This document shows, piece by piece, positions 1 through 12,128 of a DNA stretch of 64,000 nucleotides. The DNA comes from Thamnaconus septentrionalis (lineage: Eukaryota; Chordata; Actinopteri; Tetraodontiformes; Monacanthidae), in contig CM020511.1 of NCBI GenBank assembly GCA_009823395.1, positions 17,384,001 through 17,448,000 of the forward strand. The letters are read 5' to 3'. The notes beneath the pieces are model-generated. The model was not told the DNA's origin, searched no databases, and worked only from the letters and a program-made list of their open reading frames with translations. Position numbers and translations under genes: made by a program. Numbering within the stretch: the stretch's first letter is position 1; each line of letters begins with the position of its first letter.

Positions 1-3000
1 CAGGCTATCAGTCAGGAAACAGAGGGGAGAAAAGGAGACGAGAATGAGAGACGGAGAGACTGGGTGGCCAGATTTGGGCTGTCATTCACAAAGGGTCAAA
101 GGTCACACCCAGAGCCCACTGACATGTATGCACACACATAGGCACCGCAAAATACGTATGCGTGCACTCAGAAACACACACACACACACACACAAAACAG
201 CGTTTGTCAAAACAAGGTCAAAAGTGGAGGGCAGACAGCTGGCTGCCTTTGCAGAGCGACCGAGGCAGAGTAGACAGCTGGCTAGTTTTACAAGCGTCTG
301 CCCTTTAAATAGAGATGGAAGAAAGTTTAAAGAGGGCGCAAGTGAATGTTTACAACGGGGCAAAGAGGTGCAAGCACTTCCTCTAATTGTTCTGAACGTG
401 CTTAATGTCGGCAACATGCCTTCGAGAAATCATGAGCACGCTGAAAGGGAATAATTTAATTAGCAGAAAGCAGGACGCCATAATGTAATTGGATCAGATT
501 AAATATAAACTTAATGTCTTGATGTTTTTCGCCACAGGCATGGCACAGCTTGCGCCCCCCCCACGCTGCTCTTTTGGGCAACCTTTAGTAAACTGTTGAT
601 GAAGAGGAGGGAGGCGAAACAAAAACAGTGCCGTTGCCAAGTCCGCTGTTTTATCCCCCTATTTCATATAGCTGTGAAACACTTTTTAATCATCCCGATC
701 GGTCCAGACCGAGACGGCCCAGTTAACCTCCTGTGCTTTTCAAGCCCCCAACAAACTAATTGGTGCAGTGATGAGAAGACATTGGCAGAGAGACCCTGGA
801 CAAAACACACACACACACACACACGTACGCATGCACGCACACAAACATACACAAAGACAAATGAGTATATCTGCACATACTATCACACAGTCTGCACATG
901 TTTCGCAAATACAAACAATGTCACGCAGGCAGACAGGTAAGGTTATACAGACAGACGTGCACTTCTGGCCAACCATATGGCCTTCAGGTCGGCTATTGAG
1001 CTCACAAACTCTGGCCAAGACAAATGGGAGCTGTATTTTCTCTGACTGCCGCCGACCGTGGCTCCGATGGCAGAAACGGCCAAGATTAGGTGGAGAAGGT
1101 GGCTGCAGGGTTTCATAGCAGGCTGTGTGGTAATAAAGGTGTTAGAATGTAATACTAGGAACAGCCTTCTAATCTCATCAGTATCCGAATATATTCCTTG
1201 ATAAACTACACCAACACTGGAAGGTTTTCATTTTGAAAGCAGCTTTAGGCTGAAACGAGTGTTTCACCACCATGTCTGATCTGACGGCCATCCATGGGTC
1301 TGAGAGCAGGCGCCAGCTCTTGTACTGAGCCTTCAGGATCAAAAGGGAAGTGAATTTTCCCCGAATCCATATAAATGCGTGAGGTTTTAATGACATAAAG
1401 TGGCAAAAGTTTTATGCTTTATAATTAAGACCTACTCAAGTAAGTTTGCCCTCCATTGACTCCACATGTTTAAGCCTTCCTTCGAAGCTGTGTGAGAGGA
1501 TGTTTCAGTGAGTGCTCAACATTTGAGGGCTGTTAACATTTGGTCCTTAATTTCGTTTAGTATTCCAGTCTCCGGCGTTGGCACTTAATGAATAAGGTGG
1601 CTGGATATATCAGGGTTTTTTTTTTTGTTAAAAACATAGCATAAATTAGTCTAATTAGAGCAAAATGTTCATCTGTGTGATGAGTCCATTTTTTTCTTCT
1701 CCCTTCGAGTGCCAGTCTAGGGTCCACAAACCTCAAAGAATAAAGTCCCTGTTTTGTACAGCGCTGGGTGCCAGGTGGGAGAAGACAACATGGGTGGTCA
1801 AGGTAGATCAGCCAGGTGGGTTTTAAAGGTGGGAAGTAGAGCGGAGTGCACGGTGTGGTCAGAGCTGCAGGGAGGAATCCCACAGGTCAACTCACCCACC
1901 GACACACACCAACTGATAGGCCCAGTGACAGAGTGAAAGATGCATGGTTAACCAAACATGGAGACCAACTGAGAGTCAGGCCAGAAGCCAGATGAACAGA
2001 TGATTGTGTGACTACACCGACACACAAACACACACACACACAGGTCACCCAAGCCAGTCAAGCTGCCTTTTCTTTGCCCGTGAGAATGATTAAGGGTAAG
2101 CGGTGATACACACACATTTGTCTTATTAATGCAGCGCTGTCTCCTTCTTTAGCACAACTCACATGAGAGTAATGTTTTCCGTGTGAATTTATATTTTCGT
2201 CCCATGGCCCAACCCCGCCATTGATCATTGATGTGTCCGGGAGAGGTGAGTAATAAGTAAGGGCCCGCGTGTTTAAAAATTCAACAAAACATTATACAGC
2301 ATTAAAGTCCACATTTGATGCAATGTAGGCCTTGCATAAGTACGCTGCGAATAAGAAGCAGCGGTAGGTTTAATATTTCATTGGCGAGATTGCGTATATT
2401 TTTTATAAGACTGTGTCAAGCATGCAACAAAAACCATCCATCTAACAAGCAATTTCATCTCACATTCAGCCTTCCACACTGTGTGGGACTGTTTTCAATG
2501 CCACACCTGTCTTCTGCACAGTTTCTAATAAAACTTGGCCCCATCCCACAGGACGAATAAGACATACTGCCCTTATGGATGTTTTTAATCTAAAGAAATG
2601 CAAATGCAGTTTCAAACTGTTTACTCAGCAACCTTTAGAGGGTAGAAGAAGGAAGGCCTTGTTAAAAATGGAGAAGAAAATCCTTCTCTGATGGTTTCTG
2701 CTATATGAAACTGAATTATACATGCTCTAAATATGTGACTATTTGGCCATCCTAAATTACATCATTTGTTCAGAACAAAAAAGGGTCGATTTACATCTAA
2801 CAAGACCTGTTCCTCAGGTTTAATAATGATGCAAATGTCTAAAGGTCCACTGGGCGAACTGAACAGATTCTTGTGGGCACAAATGTTCCCTTGTTTAACT
2901 TCATACATATGTAATATCATCGATGTGTACCTCTTTTTATTCATAAGACTTGATAGCATTTACTTTGTGTACATTGGCCATGGCCATGCAAATCACTCGA

Positions 3001-5029
3001 CTGTTATTATTATTACAACTTATTTATACATACTGCATGCAGTTATAATGATGAGTTCACATTGAAACTCTTCAATACTGTCTACAATGTCTATTCACAT
3101 GAATTCCAATTAGCTGCTTTGCCTAAATTAAAAGGATCTGTGCAGAGATCTGCGTGTTGTCTATTGCAAACATGCAATCAGTGTATTAATGTTCCTCTGA
3201 GCCAGACTCCACCAGCAAAGTATTACAATGTTATGGTGTGATAATCTGATCCGATGGCAGTAAATAACTCCACCCAGCCACACAGGGAGTGGGAGGATTT
3301 CAGACTCCTTCTTTATTCCTAAATTAGGTGGGGGGAAATGAGTCATTGCACAATGGGACTGTTGTATTATTAGGCCCTCAGAGGAAGCTACAATTGTCGG
3401 ATCAGACTCCGAAAAAAAGTAAGTCTGGGAAAATATTAGCTTCTTGCCCAGAATCACGTTGGTTTAGTGTTTGCAGTTCTCGCTGCTGTGAACACTTGAA
3501 CGTCCTTGTGAATTTTATCCTTCCTCTCTCCGATTCGTTCTCTTGCTCCACCTTTCCAGCTGCGCCTGGTATACACTGAATAAACTTTGAGGGAAATTCA
3601 AGCCAACACAAAAACAAACACTCAAAAACGCACCAATCAAAATAATCTGGGACAACAAAAATACAATCTGTACCAGTGAGTATGATTCCCATGAGAAGGT
3701 CTCAGGGATATTACTGAAAATCATGCTGACACAGATACATCAGTGTGTTTGTATGTGGAAATAAGATAACAGACAAATGGAGTCAAACAGCATGATAGTG
3801 AATGAAAGGCAGCCGGTTTACTTTTATTACTTCTTGCTTCAACAGCCAAGCTTGTTCGCCAGGAGCACCTCTTTGTCTCTGGGTGCTAGAAGGAACGAAA
3901 GGGTGAACGTCTCCCTCGAAATAATCTGGTTGGAAGCCAGTGTGTGTCTCTCTAGGGCAGCAAATACTGCCTGCGTGACCTCAGCCGAACTCAGCTCAAA
4001 TGGAACACTCCTCCCTCGGCTGCTGTGGAGCTAAAAGAAACTGCGTTGAAGCAAGCAAGCAGAGGGGTGGAGAAGGGAAACAATATTTATCACATTAACA
4101 AGCAAAACTTGAAGAAATCCAGTGATATATGGGCAAAATGGAGATGCTGTAAATCCCAAGTGAACTTAGCACATCTACCACATGGCGTTTCAAATGGCAA
4201 TATTATTGAAATAGATTTATAAACCAGTATAGTCACAGTAACAGAACGAGTCACAGTACTGCTCATTCTTGCAAAATATTTGGAGCCCTTTTAATCTTCA
4301 CATGATCTAAGAGACTATAAACAATTGGCTCAAACAGTTAACCATCTGTCTTTGGATTCTAACCAATACCTTTGAAGTCCCTGCAACCATTTCAAAGCTG
4401 CACACCTCGACCACAAAGACTAACATGCACATTCACCCAAACCTCGGCCTCTTTTCCAAATTTCAGCCTCCTCAGGCAAGGGAAACTTTTATGGGCCAAC
4501 ACACTGACCTTTTTGAAAGAGAGAGCACAAAGTAGCACAGACACAAAAAATGTGAGTGGAAATAGGACTTTTTTAATGTTATTAGGATGATTATGTTTAT
4601 TTTTTTGAAAATAAGTGAGTAAGAGAAAACACGGCACATTAAGGGCAGCTGTCCAGGTTCTTATCAAATTATTGTTGGAAAATATTTTCCTGGGCCATGC
4701 AGAGAAACACTAAAAGAAGCTTGCCACCACCACTGTTCCACAGACACCTTCTTTTTCTAAACTAAATACAGATTTTTTTTTTTTATTTGTAAAAGACATT
4801 TTGTGGACTTGTGGAAACTAATTTTCAATTTCATACAGCCAAATGAGAAAGCTAAGCCTATAGTGTACTCAGTTGGTGAATTTCTTAATAAGTTCAAATG
4901 GGGTTGTTAGGCCCTGACGAAAGTATGTGCTTATTGAATACCATTGTAGTTTCCCTCTGACTGAAAATTGAAATATTTACTGCTTCAGAGAGGACAGGAA
5001 ATGTAGCTCGAGTAATGGATTTTTGAACT
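1..5029. other. Non-coding stretch, little visible structure
   Basis: Mostly single-copy AT-balanced DNA with short CA runs (174-194, 804-824, 2029-2042), T-tracts (1616, 4773) and the DR1 motif at 93. No exon, RNA gene or transposon boundary could be supported. Confidence 0.7.
93..105 (+). promoter_or_regulatory. DR1 nuclear-receptor-type motif
   Basis: GGGTCA-A-AGGTCA is a direct repeat of the receptor half-site spaced by one base, the consensus for HNF4, RXR heterodimers and COUP-TF. Function is inferred from the motif only. A second perfect DR1 lies at 22398-22410. Confidence 0.3.
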
Positions 5030-5356
5030 TCATTCAACCATTTTCTATGCCCGCTTCTCCTGCACTCAAGGTCAGCTATGCTAAACTATCTTTGGCAGGG
5101 TAGAACCAGGAAAAGTTGCCTATTTATTTATTTGCACTCGCACTCACACCTATGGATCATTTAGAGTTGCCAAATCACCTTACGTGGATGTTTTTGGACC
5201 ATGTGGGGAAGCTGCAGAACCCAGGGAGAACCAGCGCTGACCACAGGGAGAACATCCAAACTCCACACAAAAAAGCCCTAAGCCCGAGTATCAAACCTGC
5301 AACCTTCTTGCTGTTAGGTGACAGTGCTAACTGCTGTGTCACCCAGTTTTATACTT
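5030..5356 (+). repeat. Decayed dispersed fish interspersed repeat, about 320 bp
   Basis: Ordered landmarks match a very widespread ray-finned fish repeat. They are CCATTTTCTATGCCCGCTTCTCC near the start, GCACTCGCACTCACACCTATGG, TTTAGAGTTGCCAAATCACC, GGGGAGAACATCCAAACTCC-ACACA (as GGGAGAACATCCAAACTCCA), and the close ATCAAACCTGCAACCTTCTTGCTG...GTGCTAAC. The consensus is known from memory of many fish loci. I am sure of the family resemblance but not of its formal name or class. The copy is clearly mutated, hence old. The 80-residue open frame inside it is accidental. Confidence 0.8.
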
Positions 5357-5384
5357 AATTATGTGTATTAAAAACCAACGTCTT

Positions 5385-5640
5385 AAAGAGAAGAAACAAG
5401 AAAGGGCTGTATTAGGACAGGAGAGAACAAGATAGACAGTTTGGTAATAAAGAGAGGAAGACTAGGGTGATGAGAGGAGGAGGGGGATAGAAAGGGAGGA
5501 ACAGAAATAAAAGAGAGAAAATGAATAGAAGGAAAGAGAGACTGTTTGTTGAAATGAAGCAGAAGCAAAGAGGAAATGATGAAGTTGGCACCTGAGAGCA
5601 AAGGTAGAGAAGGGAAGTGATGAGTTTGGAGGAAGAGTTC
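5385..5640 (+). other. Purine-rich tract beside a dispersed repeat
   Basis: Roughly 250 bp are dominated by A and G on the plus strand (AGAGAGGAAGA, GGAGGAGGGGGATAGAAAGG and GAAGGAAAGAGAGAC). It starts about 30 bp after the dispersed repeat at 5030-5356. It may be a degenerate GA-rich low-complexity tract that arose at the repeat edge. The Leu/Phe/Ser-rich minus-strand frames across it are composition artefacts. Confidence 0.75.
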
Positions 5641-6111
5641 AGCAAAGGCCCTGGATCCAATCAAAAAATGTGTTTTTGATTCTGCTTTTGGTTCCAACCT
5701 AAAATAATGTTCCGACATAGACTTGTTCATACCTAAGCAGTAACCTTGATCTTTGAATGGGCACTTGTTCACAGAGAAATGCTTCTCCGTGGCCTCAGAT
5801 GAACTGTAAAACCTCACCGCATGAATGAACCAAGCACTGAGGAATTAACTTACCTGCTTTCACCCTAGAAATCCATGACTCACAGCTATACACAGCAACA
5901 ACATTCTCTTCGTTTAACAGGCTGTAAATCTATTGTCAACAGATTCTTGTCCCGAGGAGACCTTATTAACATTTGCATGGATGCAACTCCACACCAAAAT
6001 TATCGCATACCTGCTGCCGAATTATTGTACGTGGGAAATAAGTGCTAGTTAAAGTGTCCACCAAAGTTGTAAATATTAACACTAGACGTATTCAAAGTAT
6101 CATGTGACTTT

Positions 6112-6143
6112 CTTATCTTGTCTTATCTTTCCTTATCTTATCA
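6112..6143 (-). promoter_or_regulatory. Cluster of four GATA-factor motifs in 32 bp
   Basis: On the minus strand the stretch reads CTGATAAGATAAGG and then AGATAAGACAAGATAAG, giving four GATAA cores, three of them in the preferred AGATAAG form. This is either a decayed CTTAT simple repeat or a homotypic GATA-factor site cluster. Confidence 0.35.
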
Positions 6144-6796
6144 GTCAGAGTCAGTTACAGGTTTTTTTGCCTCCTGTAAAAAGAAAACCCACCACAAACA
6201 CAATTATTATTTTTGAAATAATGTCATCCACATGCACCTAATGAAATGAAGAAGGTCAGTTGCATGCCAGACCAGCTGGTGGCATTATAACCTCTTACAA
6301 TAAGGATACATGGAAAAAAAGGAACCTGGAAAAAAGCCAAACTGTGCATTTCCTAAAATGGAACAACAGCAAGAACAACAGCATTGAGCCAGTGCACAAA
6401 AGATGACATCATAAAGACAGGCCTAACAAAATGTCTGTGTAAATGCCAACAGTGTGAGAGCTTTTTTTTTCTTTTTTTTTAAAAGTTCAGTCTATATAAT
6501 GGTAAGACTGCATCAAAGAAGCTACTTTTGTTGAAATAAATTTAAAATCAACAAGTCCACCTATGAGTAGGCAAGGCCTTAGATTCTCGACAAGCACAGC
6601 TAAAATGTTTCCTGCAAAAAGTGCAAAACAACACATTGACAACAAAAGTGAAAGCACCAAGTGCGGTTTAACCCTGCTTCATGATAAGAGGGTGACGAGC
6701 AAAAGATCACATTATACACATGCAATATTGACATTAGTGCTAAATAGTGAGTGACAAAGGATAAGAAAGTGGCAAAAAAAAAAAAAAACCCACAGT

Positions 6797-6804
6797 TGAC
6801 GTCA
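6797..6804. promoter_or_regulatory. Full palindromic CRE (TGACGTCA)
   Basis: This is a perfect 8-bp cAMP-response-type palindrome that CREB/ATF proteins could bind. It lies next to an A-tract in otherwise undistinguished DNA. Confidence 0.25.
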
Positions 6805-7056
6805 GTCTCTTCACTGTGTGGGAACTATTAGATAAATGCAAGAAACTGACGTGAAAATAAAGACACTCATACATGTGTTATTAGGGTTCTCACATGCACA
6901 CACGTGCAGTGCTGCTGTCTGCCTCTCACACGCAGTGTTTGTGACACATAGGAAAAGTCACTAGACCCGTACTTCCTCCCAAACAGAAAAGCAACAAGAT
7001 AGGCCGTCGTACATGAAGCACACAGGAAATGTGTGGGTGAGTGCCTTTTTATGTCA

Positions 7057-7100
7057 GTGTGTGTGTGTGTGTGTGTGCGCGCGCGAGAGAGAGAGAGAGA
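7057..7100 (+). repeat. Compound (GT)n-(GC)n-(GA)n microsatellite
   Basis: A GT run changes to GCGCGC and then to a GAGAGA run within 44 bp. The alternating purine-pyrimidine part can adopt Z-DNA, and the GA part is a homopurine tract. Confidence 0.97.
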
Positions 7101-7229
7101 CAGACTGTTTTCGTGTGTGCGCACGTGGCACCAGCAGGTTCTGCCTGTAGGGCTCGTGACCGGTGCCTTATAATTGCCTCCCTTTGATTTCACCCACTGA
7201 CGCAAGTGTCTGCAGAGGGAACTGATCTT

Positions 7230-7271
7230 GTGAGTTGTGAGTTGTGAGTTGCCAGTTGCCAGTTGTGAGTT
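7230..7271 (+). repeat. 7-bp minisatellite, six units
   Basis: The units read GTGAGTT x3, GCCAGTT x2, GTGAGTT x1, head to tail, followed by a degenerate GTGCTCT. The higher-order pattern of two unit types is typical of a small, young tandem array. Confidence 0.95.
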
Positions 7272-8130
7272 GTGCTCTGTGCCAAGGGATGGGCACATCG
7301 TGAACGAAGCCTCGAGTGACACACATAAAACTCAAAATGACATTGGGAGTTAGTTTTATTATTTGACATAGATTGGCTAATTTCTGACCCGTGGTTGCCT
7401 CCTTATTGCGCAGCCTCACCTAAAACAAGCCGTTAAGGCAGCAGCCTGGACACAAAATCCATATCAGGTTTCATTTCTCCTTTCACGAAACTTCTGCTTT
7501 TTTATCAAACACATGGTAGTAATCGTTGAGTAACTAATCACTTGACGCTCGTGTATATGTGAATCCGCCTGCACATTGTGTGTGTGTGTGTGTGTGTGTG
7601 CGCCTTCCTTCCTATACAGGAGTTGTACGTTTGCAAAACATCCAAACCGGCACTTCCCCATGATTCAGTGAGAGCGCGCGCTTATCTTCGCTCACATTCA
7701 CTGCTCTGCACCACCTAGTGTGTCAGTGTATACCTGCAGCGTACACGCCACAATATGTTTGCATTGAATTCTGTCATGCACATTGTGCAAGACAATACAC
7801 ACACAGACACACACACACACACAGTATGGGTAGATAGAAGCACACTTTTGCACTTCATCGAAATGCAAAAAAACACGAGGCAGACAGGAAGGAGGTGGAA
7901 GACAGAGTGAGGCAGAGGGCGAGTCCTGGGGTTTGGGCATCTGCTAAAGCTTTGGGAAACTCAATCACATCACGGCTGAATGTGGAAGTCGTACCTGGTC
8001 GCAGTTAATCATGTCAGCACACAGCGCACTTGCACCCGCACGCACACAAGAGTGAGAACGCGACGCAGACGGGTGAAGGACGCCTTTTATGACTTCCATG
8101 GGGAAGAGTGTTCCCTCTAACCCACAGATG

Positions 8131-8174
8131 CACACACACACAGGCGTGCACACACACACACACACACACACACA
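8131..8174 (+). repeat. Interrupted (CA)n array
   Basis: Two CA runs are separated by GGCGTG. This array is part of a chain of CA tracts between 7.5 and 9.0 kb. Confidence 0.97.
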
Positions 8175-8303
8175 TTAAACACACACTAGCATGCATGACT
8201 TTGGACACTGTGTCTCACTGCTGTCTTCCCCTGCCATGAACATCTGTCACCCTGGCAGGATCCAGACTGCTAATAAACCCGGAAAGGCACATTCAGGTGC
8301 TTA

Positions 8304-8304
<1 letters not shown>

Positions 8305-8359
<55 letters not shown>
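8305..8359 (+). repeat. (AC)n microsatellite, about 27 units
   Basis: This is one of the longest uninterrupted dinucleotide arrays in the window and is likely to be length-polymorphic. It lies immediately left of a CpG-richer stretch (8.38-8.52 kb). Confidence 0.99.
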
Positions 8360-8360
<1 letters not shown>

Positions 8361-8550
8361 CGTTATCTATATTTCTCTTCATTACTCCTCCTGCGGCCCA
8401 ACCGGCGCAGCCAGCTTTGGCCCGACTGTTGGCGGTTTCAGCATTTATCACTGTGCGCGCGTCCTCGCGCGCACCTGCACCCCCAGCCAGCTCAGCAGAG
8501 CCAGGAAGTCCTCAGCTGCGACTTGTTTATCTGTTGTTGTTGTTTTTCAG

Positions 8551-8650
8551 ATTCTTCTGCCCCTTTGGGAGAGACTACCACCCCTGTTTACATACATTCC
8601 GGCTGATCTTTATGCAACAATGAGCTGCGAGACGACGGCACCTGTTTCCC
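8551..8650 (+). other. Splice-site-bounded 100-bp segment, possible exon
   Basis: A T-rich run (GTTGTTGTTGTTTTTCAG) ends at 8550 and the sequence CCC|GTAAGA gives a good 5' splice site at 8651, so the 100 bp between them could be an internal exon. It contains an ATG in fair context (ACAATGA) starting Met-Ser-Cys-Glu-Thr-Thr-Ala-Pro-Val-Ser. The frame is open across the whole segment. The product resembles nothing I know. Such acceptor/donor pairs arise by chance, so this is a weak candidate. Confidence 0.15.
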
Positions 8651-9559
8651 GTAAGAATCCCCGAGGTGCAACTTCCTTCGGTGCCAACAGGAAACTGTCT
8701 CTCAAGTGCTGTTTACTGACCGGCACAAAGGGAAAGTCTGTGCGTGCAAAGTTCACCTCTAGATATTATACAGAGGTGTAAATCCCCATCGTGCTGCTGG
8801 CAGTAAAACGCGCAGGTGTTACTGTCTGTAATCTTCAGCTTTTCAGCTCTAGGGGGAATATTTAGCAATGCACCGTTCAAAGGGGCAATTTTATTGCTAC
8901 GGCTCTATAATCTTTGAAACTGGTAGTGAGGAGGTGTGTGTGTGTGTGTGTGTGTGTGTCCTCGTGCATCACCCTGCCCTACATTGTTGCCATTATTTTC
9001 CACTCAACACTGTTCAATTTTTATTTTTTTTTTTTCCGAAAGTTAAGCCATGAAGATGTGCCTTTCCTGCAAACGCGCAAATTTTAATTCAAATGAGGGA
9101 GAAAACCACGAGGAACACTGAGAAACACACACGGGAGGAATTCGTGGAAAATGAGAACTAATTAACCAGAGTTATAAAAAATCCACCAGGGCTGGAAAAA
9201 AGAGGTTTTAAGATGGACCTTTGGAGCAGCTACTTCCAACATCCACTTTATAAAATGAAAGCAAACTATCACTGAGGCTGAGGATGATTATTTGTATGAC
9301 ATTTAGTTCCTTTTTTTTTCCTTCATTTGTTTGCCTCATCACAGCAAATTGCCCCCAAACTGATATAAAATTTTCATCATTTTTGCTTTCTCACTCAGAT
9401 TTGTTTTTCTGGGCTCAGGAAATTAATGGGTCAATATTTCCTGTTTCTGGCTGTAAACAGCCTGCCTACGGATGCTCTGAGAGTGATCGCAGCTGAATGT
9501 CAACTGTGGGAGCATGACACAGATATGCAAAGTGAACAGGACAAGAACAAGAACAAGAG

Positions 9560-10160
9560 AAGCTGTCATCCTTTATTTGCATTAACAAACATTTTCCAAT
9601 AGTTGCTCGCCAAACATTCAACCATCGTAGTTCTCCTAATAATCAGAAGCGCGCTCTTTTAATTAAACCAGCCTTGTTCATTATAAGGCATCTCACTGGA
9701 ACACTGCAATATAACAACACACTTCTACTTCATAATAGTTGTATGGTTTCCCTGCCTCTGACATCACCATCTAATTATGCATTAAAATCTACCAACGCCA
9801 GAGCTGTGAGGTGATTAGTGTACATGCCGGTACTTGCCGGTAAAAACCACATTAGCCTAGAGGCTCACCTTGGCAATCTTATTCCCGCACACATTTCCAC
9901 TGTAGTGGCCTGGTGAGGATTCTTCTGGTGTTAATTAAACCGTCTGTCTTAGGGAGAATTAAGGTCGTGATCTCCCGGACCTCGGCACTCCCTCACTCCC
10001 TGGGAAGAAAGGAGAGAAGAAAAGAGACTTAATGAAAGAATAAAAGGGATGAAATGACTTAATGAACCGCCTAACGAGGCCTGCGGCCATTTAATAAGGG
10101 CTTATTAAAGCTTAATTAGAGCAGCACTCCAGCTTGTTTGGAGTCATTCACTGTTGACTT
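9560..10160. other. Candidate conserved non-coding element
   Basis: About 600 bp without simple repeats carry several homeodomain-type cores: TTTATTTGCATTAAC (9572), TTTTAATTAAACC (9656), CTAATTATGCATTAA (9771), TTAATTAAAC (9931) and CTTAATTAGA (10111). It also holds an 11-bp direct repeat GACTTAATGAA at 10026 and 10056, exactly 30 bp apart. A palindrome TTAATAAG-GG-CTTATTAA lies at 10091-10108. This composition is typical of vertebrate developmental enhancers. Conservation cannot be seen from one sequence. Confidence 0.4.
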
Positions 10161-10260
10161 GTGGCTGATTGTATTTTTATGACAACTGGATAAACAGGAA
10201 AGCGTCATTTTCACTCGAGGATGCAAAGCGCTAGTGCGTGTGCGTTTTTGTGTGTGCGTG

Positions 10261-10261
<1 letters not shown>

Positions 10262-10290
<29 letters not shown>
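10262..10290 (+). repeat. (TG)n microsatellite
   Basis: This is a short GT array within a longer TG-rich stretch (10240-10310). It generates the Cys/Val-rich accidental frames seen there. Confidence 0.97.
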
Positions 10291-10291
<1 letters not shown>

Positions 10292-10837
10292 CGTATGTGT
10301 GTCTGTGCCACAAACAGGGATTCCAAAAATAATAGGACGATAACACAGGTTGACCTTTCAATCACACCGAGGCCCTGGAGTCATCATCCGGTCACATCGT
10401 CACGTTTGATTTACATCAGCACCACATTCCAAAGCAACCTTTTCCTGAACCTTAAAAACAACAAAAAGCCCCCCCAAAAAAAAATAAAAAAATAAAAAAT
10501 GTGGCCAACCATCACACTCAGCGATTGCAAAGCTTGTCTGACCATCGGTTATTATTCAGATTCTCATCCAAATGCTGTTTGATGCCTTCCCATTGAGGTG
10601 CAGTCAAAGGAGCGCATCCCTCACTTCTCCACACATTACTCAGACTCTTTTGCATCAAAGCAATATTGTGAACCTTGGCAAATGAATCACCAGGTTTGCG
10701 GAGAGCCCAGTGATTCAACGCGCAGACATCCCTCTTTATTGATTCACACACAATAAGTCGTGTCCCCTCGGGGACTACGACTGGAAACACATGGCAACGC
10801 GGGTGTAGAGGAAAGCCGACTTTCATTATTCAGACGG

Positions 10838-10868
10838 TGACGTCAGTGGCTCTGGGATGGCTGAGTCA
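10838..10868. promoter_or_regulatory. CRE and AP-1 motifs side by side
   Basis: TGACGTCA (10838-10845) is followed 16 bp later by TGAGTCA (10862-10868). Both are bZIP targets. Spaced bZIP sites are typical of activity-responsive enhancers, but this is motif evidence only. Confidence 0.3.
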
Positions 10869-11097
10869 AGCTCACGAGACGCTGTTTTCTACCTATATGC
10901 GCCAAAACACTGCCCTCATTACTGCTGCTGAGTCTCTCTGAGTAATTTGTTTCATGGCAGTGATGCAGATTTTACTTGGCCACAGGATGTGGGCATTTGT
11001 GCTGCATCCCTACGCGGACACTGTAAAGACATTGTGACCAACGGTTCTCTTTGAGTGGCTTTTGGCGAATAAGATCAGTAATTGCAGCAGCTTTTAT

Positions 11098-11143
11098 TCC
11101 TTCATTCATTCATTCATTTATTCATGCATTCATTCATTTATTA
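11098..11143 (+). repeat. (CATT)n tetranucleotide repeat, imperfect
   Basis: TTCATTCATT units are interrupted by TTTA and GCA variants. It is an ordinary simple repeat. Confidence 0.93.
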
Positions 11144-12118
11144 AGCAGTCACTGCAGGCAGGGTGGGCATGCTGTGTTTTCACTCAGGGCAACCAAAGGG
11201 AGAAGGAGGCCTGCAAGTGAAACTGATCTGACAAACCACCAACACGTGTACACTTAAACACGACCACTTCTTTTTAATGAAAGATGTATTGAGACTGTGG
11301 CCACTGTGGAGCTGCACACATCCAATGTGAGTAAGACAAGGCAACATGTCAGATTTAATTCATGATAACTGTCTGGGATTGTGTTGGGCTTTGCTCCTTT
11401 GAGAGGTTGTACCGCACACACCATGGTACTTGTGTGTACATTCAATTTTTTCTGTATCCACAACCAGTCTAATAGTCGAGTAGTTCACTCTCTAGTAAAA
11501 TAATCACAAGGGTCTGAAAATAGAAGAGTATTGTGTCCCTTGGTTTCATTGCAGCTGACTATACGTCCTGTGGTAGAGCATAATGATGGAGAAGACCTCT
11601 GAGGCTCGGGCCACCTTAAGCTAAAGAGTGCAGTGTGGGTTCACTGCACATGCACACACCTACTGGACACTAAATCAGGTCTCCAGCTGACTTAACAACT
11701 TAACTGACATGTGATTTAATGTGCATCACTGATACTATAACTGTTATTACTGCAAGTGGATAAAAACAGCATGTTATATTGCTTTGTTGGTTACACACTA
11801 CAATACCCCATCACTTCCAACTCTTGAGCTGGAGTGAGTACTAATTGCTCTCCCAAGTACAGCACCCTCCTATAAAAGCAGTTCATCAAATAAACTCAGA
11901 TAGAATGCATCCCATCCCGTCTGTGACTGCAAAAGGATCAACTTGTCTCAAATCAGCAGCTGACGAACGAACTCACGTCACGACAGATTTTTGTGTTTTC
12001 TTGCGTAACCTTGCAACCTCGAGATAACAAACGAGTTTGCTGCTGGGATCGAACATGTGCACACTTTCGCACTCACCGGCACATTAAGTGATGCATCATG
12101 CCAGAGTGCAACTCAAGC

Positions 12119-12128
12119 GTGACGTCAC
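12119..12128. promoter_or_regulatory. Extended CRE palindrome GTGACGTCAC
   Basis: This is a perfect 10-bp palindrome around a full CRE in a locally CpG-containing stretch (12.1-12.26 kb). Confidence 0.28.

Larger units (their letters stand above)
5641..9559. other. Non-coding stretch rich in simple repeats
   Basis: It holds the GATA cluster, one CRE, T- and A-tracts (6463, 6774), the 7-mer minisatellite and a chain of CA/GT arrays from 7.0 to 9.0 kb, including GT runs at 7576-7601 and 8934-8959. A modest CpG-rich patch lies at 8.38-8.52 kb. No recognisable coding exon. Confidence 0.7.

Noticed and set aside
5100..5358. 80-codon frame with protein-like stretches
   Set aside because: It lies wholly within the dispersed fish repeat.
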